From an uncultured Lachnospiraceae bacterium (GTDB lineage: Bacteria; Bacillota; Clostridia; Lachnospirales; Lachnospiraceae), in assembly GCA_910583815.1 (NCBI GenBank), contig CAJTZB010000148.1, positions 1 through 6,193 on the forward strand: a DNA stretch of 6,193 bases, written 5' to 3'. The translations under genes and the position numbers were made by a program. Shown here in pieces: positions 5,272-6,193 of this stretch. Position 1 is the first letter of the stretch. Every line of letters begins with the position of its first letter. The notes below the pieces were generated by a model. The model made no database searches, had not been told where the DNA came from, and worked only from the letters and a program-made list of their open reading frames with translations.

Positions 5272-6193
5272 ATGAAAAAGAAAATACTTGTTTTGGCGAC
5301 AGGAGGAACGATTGCTTCGGAGGCAGGAAAGGACGGTTTAGAGCCTGCGCTTCGTGCAGGGAATTTCCTTCCGCATCTGATTGGGGTTGCAGAAAACTAT
5401 GAAATCGTGACAAGGGATATACTGCAGCTGGATAGTTCCAACATCCAGCCAGAGGAATGGATACTGATTGCACGTAGTGTTTTTGCGGAATATAAAAATT
5501 ATGACGGAATTATTATCACACACGGAACCGACACAATGGCATATACGTCTTCCATTTTGTCATTTATGCTGAAAAACCTTCCAATTCCGGTTGTGCTGAC
5601 GGGCTCACAGCTTCCTTTGCAACACCCATTGACTGATGCGGCAGATAACCTGCGTTATGCACTTGCAATGGCAGCAAGCGGGATTGCAGGAGTGTTTCTG
5701 GCATTTGACCGGAAGATTATTTTGGGAACCAGAGCAGTTAAAGTGCGCACAACAGGGTTTAATGCATTTGAAAGTGTCAACTGTCCTTATGTAGCGCAGT
5801 TTAATTCAGATGGGCTGCGTGTCAATGAAGAAATTTTAAAAAAGCCAACCGGTGCATGTGGGCTATATGACAGCCTTTGTTCGGATGTCTTCTTAATTAA
5901 ACTGACACCGGGGCTGAACCCGCAGATTTTTGATGTGCTGCTTCAGATGAATTACAAAGGAATTGTTATTGAAGCGTTTGGGGCAGGCGGCATTCATTTT
6001 GTACACAGGAATCTGATTGAGAAACTCCAGAAAGTAGCAGAGCATGGGATTCCGGTTGTCGTGTCGAGCCAATGCCTCTATGAAAAAAGTGATCTGTCCA
6101 TCTATCAGGTTGGGCAGATGGCGTTAAAGCAAGGCGTTATCAGCGCCTATGATATGACGACAGAGGCGGCGGTCACAAAGCTGATTTGGGCTC
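5272..6193 (+). CDS. ansA: type I L-asparaginase, 3' partial
   Basis: This enzyme hydrolyses L-asparagine to aspartate and ammonia, probably in the cytoplasm since no signal peptide is present. About 307 residues are visible, running to the window edge without a stop; family members are about 325-340, so roughly 20-30 C-terminal residues are missing. The first catalytic motif is LATGGTIAS with Thr13; the second is THGTDTM with Thr86 and Asp87; the expected catalytic lysine is Lys157 in RAVKVRT. The segments TGSQLPL, GFNAFES and EAFGAGG are also typical. In-frame ATGs occur at 5260, 5269 and 5272. The last was chosen because AAGG lies five bases before it and homologues commonly begin MKKILVLATGG-like; 5260 remains possible. 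It is separated from the upstream genes by a terminator and has its own predicted promoter, so it belongs to another transcription unit. Confidence 0.92.
   Translation, partial: MKKKILVLATGGTIASEAGKDGLEPALRAGNFLPHLIGVAENYEIVTRDILQLDSSNIQPEEWILIARSVFAEYKNYDGIIITHGTDTMAYTSSILSFMLKNLPIPVVLTGSQLPLQHPLTDAADNLRYALAMAASGIAGVFLAFDRKIILGTRAVKVRTTGFNAFESVNCPYVAQFNSDGLRVNEEILKKPTGACGLYDSLCSDVFLIKLTPGLNPQIFDVLLQMNYKGIVIEAFGAGGIHFVHRNLIEKLQKVAEHGIPVVVSSQCLYEKSDLSIYQVGQMALKQGVISAYDMTTEAAVTKLIWA

Overview
The window looks like a chromosomal segment from a low-to-mid GC Gram-positive anaerobe of the Clostridia, most plausibly a gut Lachnospiraceae-type bacterium. This is an inference from the purine-rich Shine-Dalgarno sites before most genes, tight same-strand gene packing, AT-rich codon use in the right-hand two thirds, and the overall style of the proteins. 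No rRNA, tRNA, insertion sequence or CRISPR array is visible. All supported genes lie on the + strand.

Bases 1-3849 hold a four-gene acyl-group cassette. It contains an FkbH-like HAD-IIIC enzyme (5' end cut by the window edge), a stand-alone acyl carrier protein, a small VOC-fold protein resembling methylmalonyl-CoA epimerase, and a membrane-bound O-acyltransferase of the AlgI/DltB (MBOAT) family. The economical reading is that the FkbH-like enzyme loads a three-carbon hydroxyacyl group (glyceryl in characterised relatives) on the carrier protein. The VOC protein may act on the bound acyl group, and the MBOAT passes it to a hydroxyl of a surface glycan or a glycan precursor. The fully assembled pathway is inference; the four families are clear.

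Bases 3878-4984 continue the same run with a Wzt/TagH-type ABC ATPase for polysaccharide or teichoic acid export and a small XRE-type HTH regulator. Gaps are short (about 15-50 bases, one stop/start overlap), which suggests one transcription unit. It ends at a strong intrinsic terminator at 5042-5083. A perfect 16-base palindrome (5028-5043) touches that terminator.

Bases 5084-5271 hold no convincing gene. They do contain a good sigma-A-type promoter (5097-5125) and a leader that can fold into a long hairpin followed by seven Ts (5144-5217). Together these could be an attenuator for the next gene or a small RNA gene. From 5272 to the right edge lies a type I L-asparaginase (ansA-like), cut off near its C-terminus and unrelated in function to the acylation/export genes.

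The left part (FkbH-like, ACP) is visibly richer in G+C than the MBOAT gene that follows, so the cassette may be a mosaic of segments of different origin.
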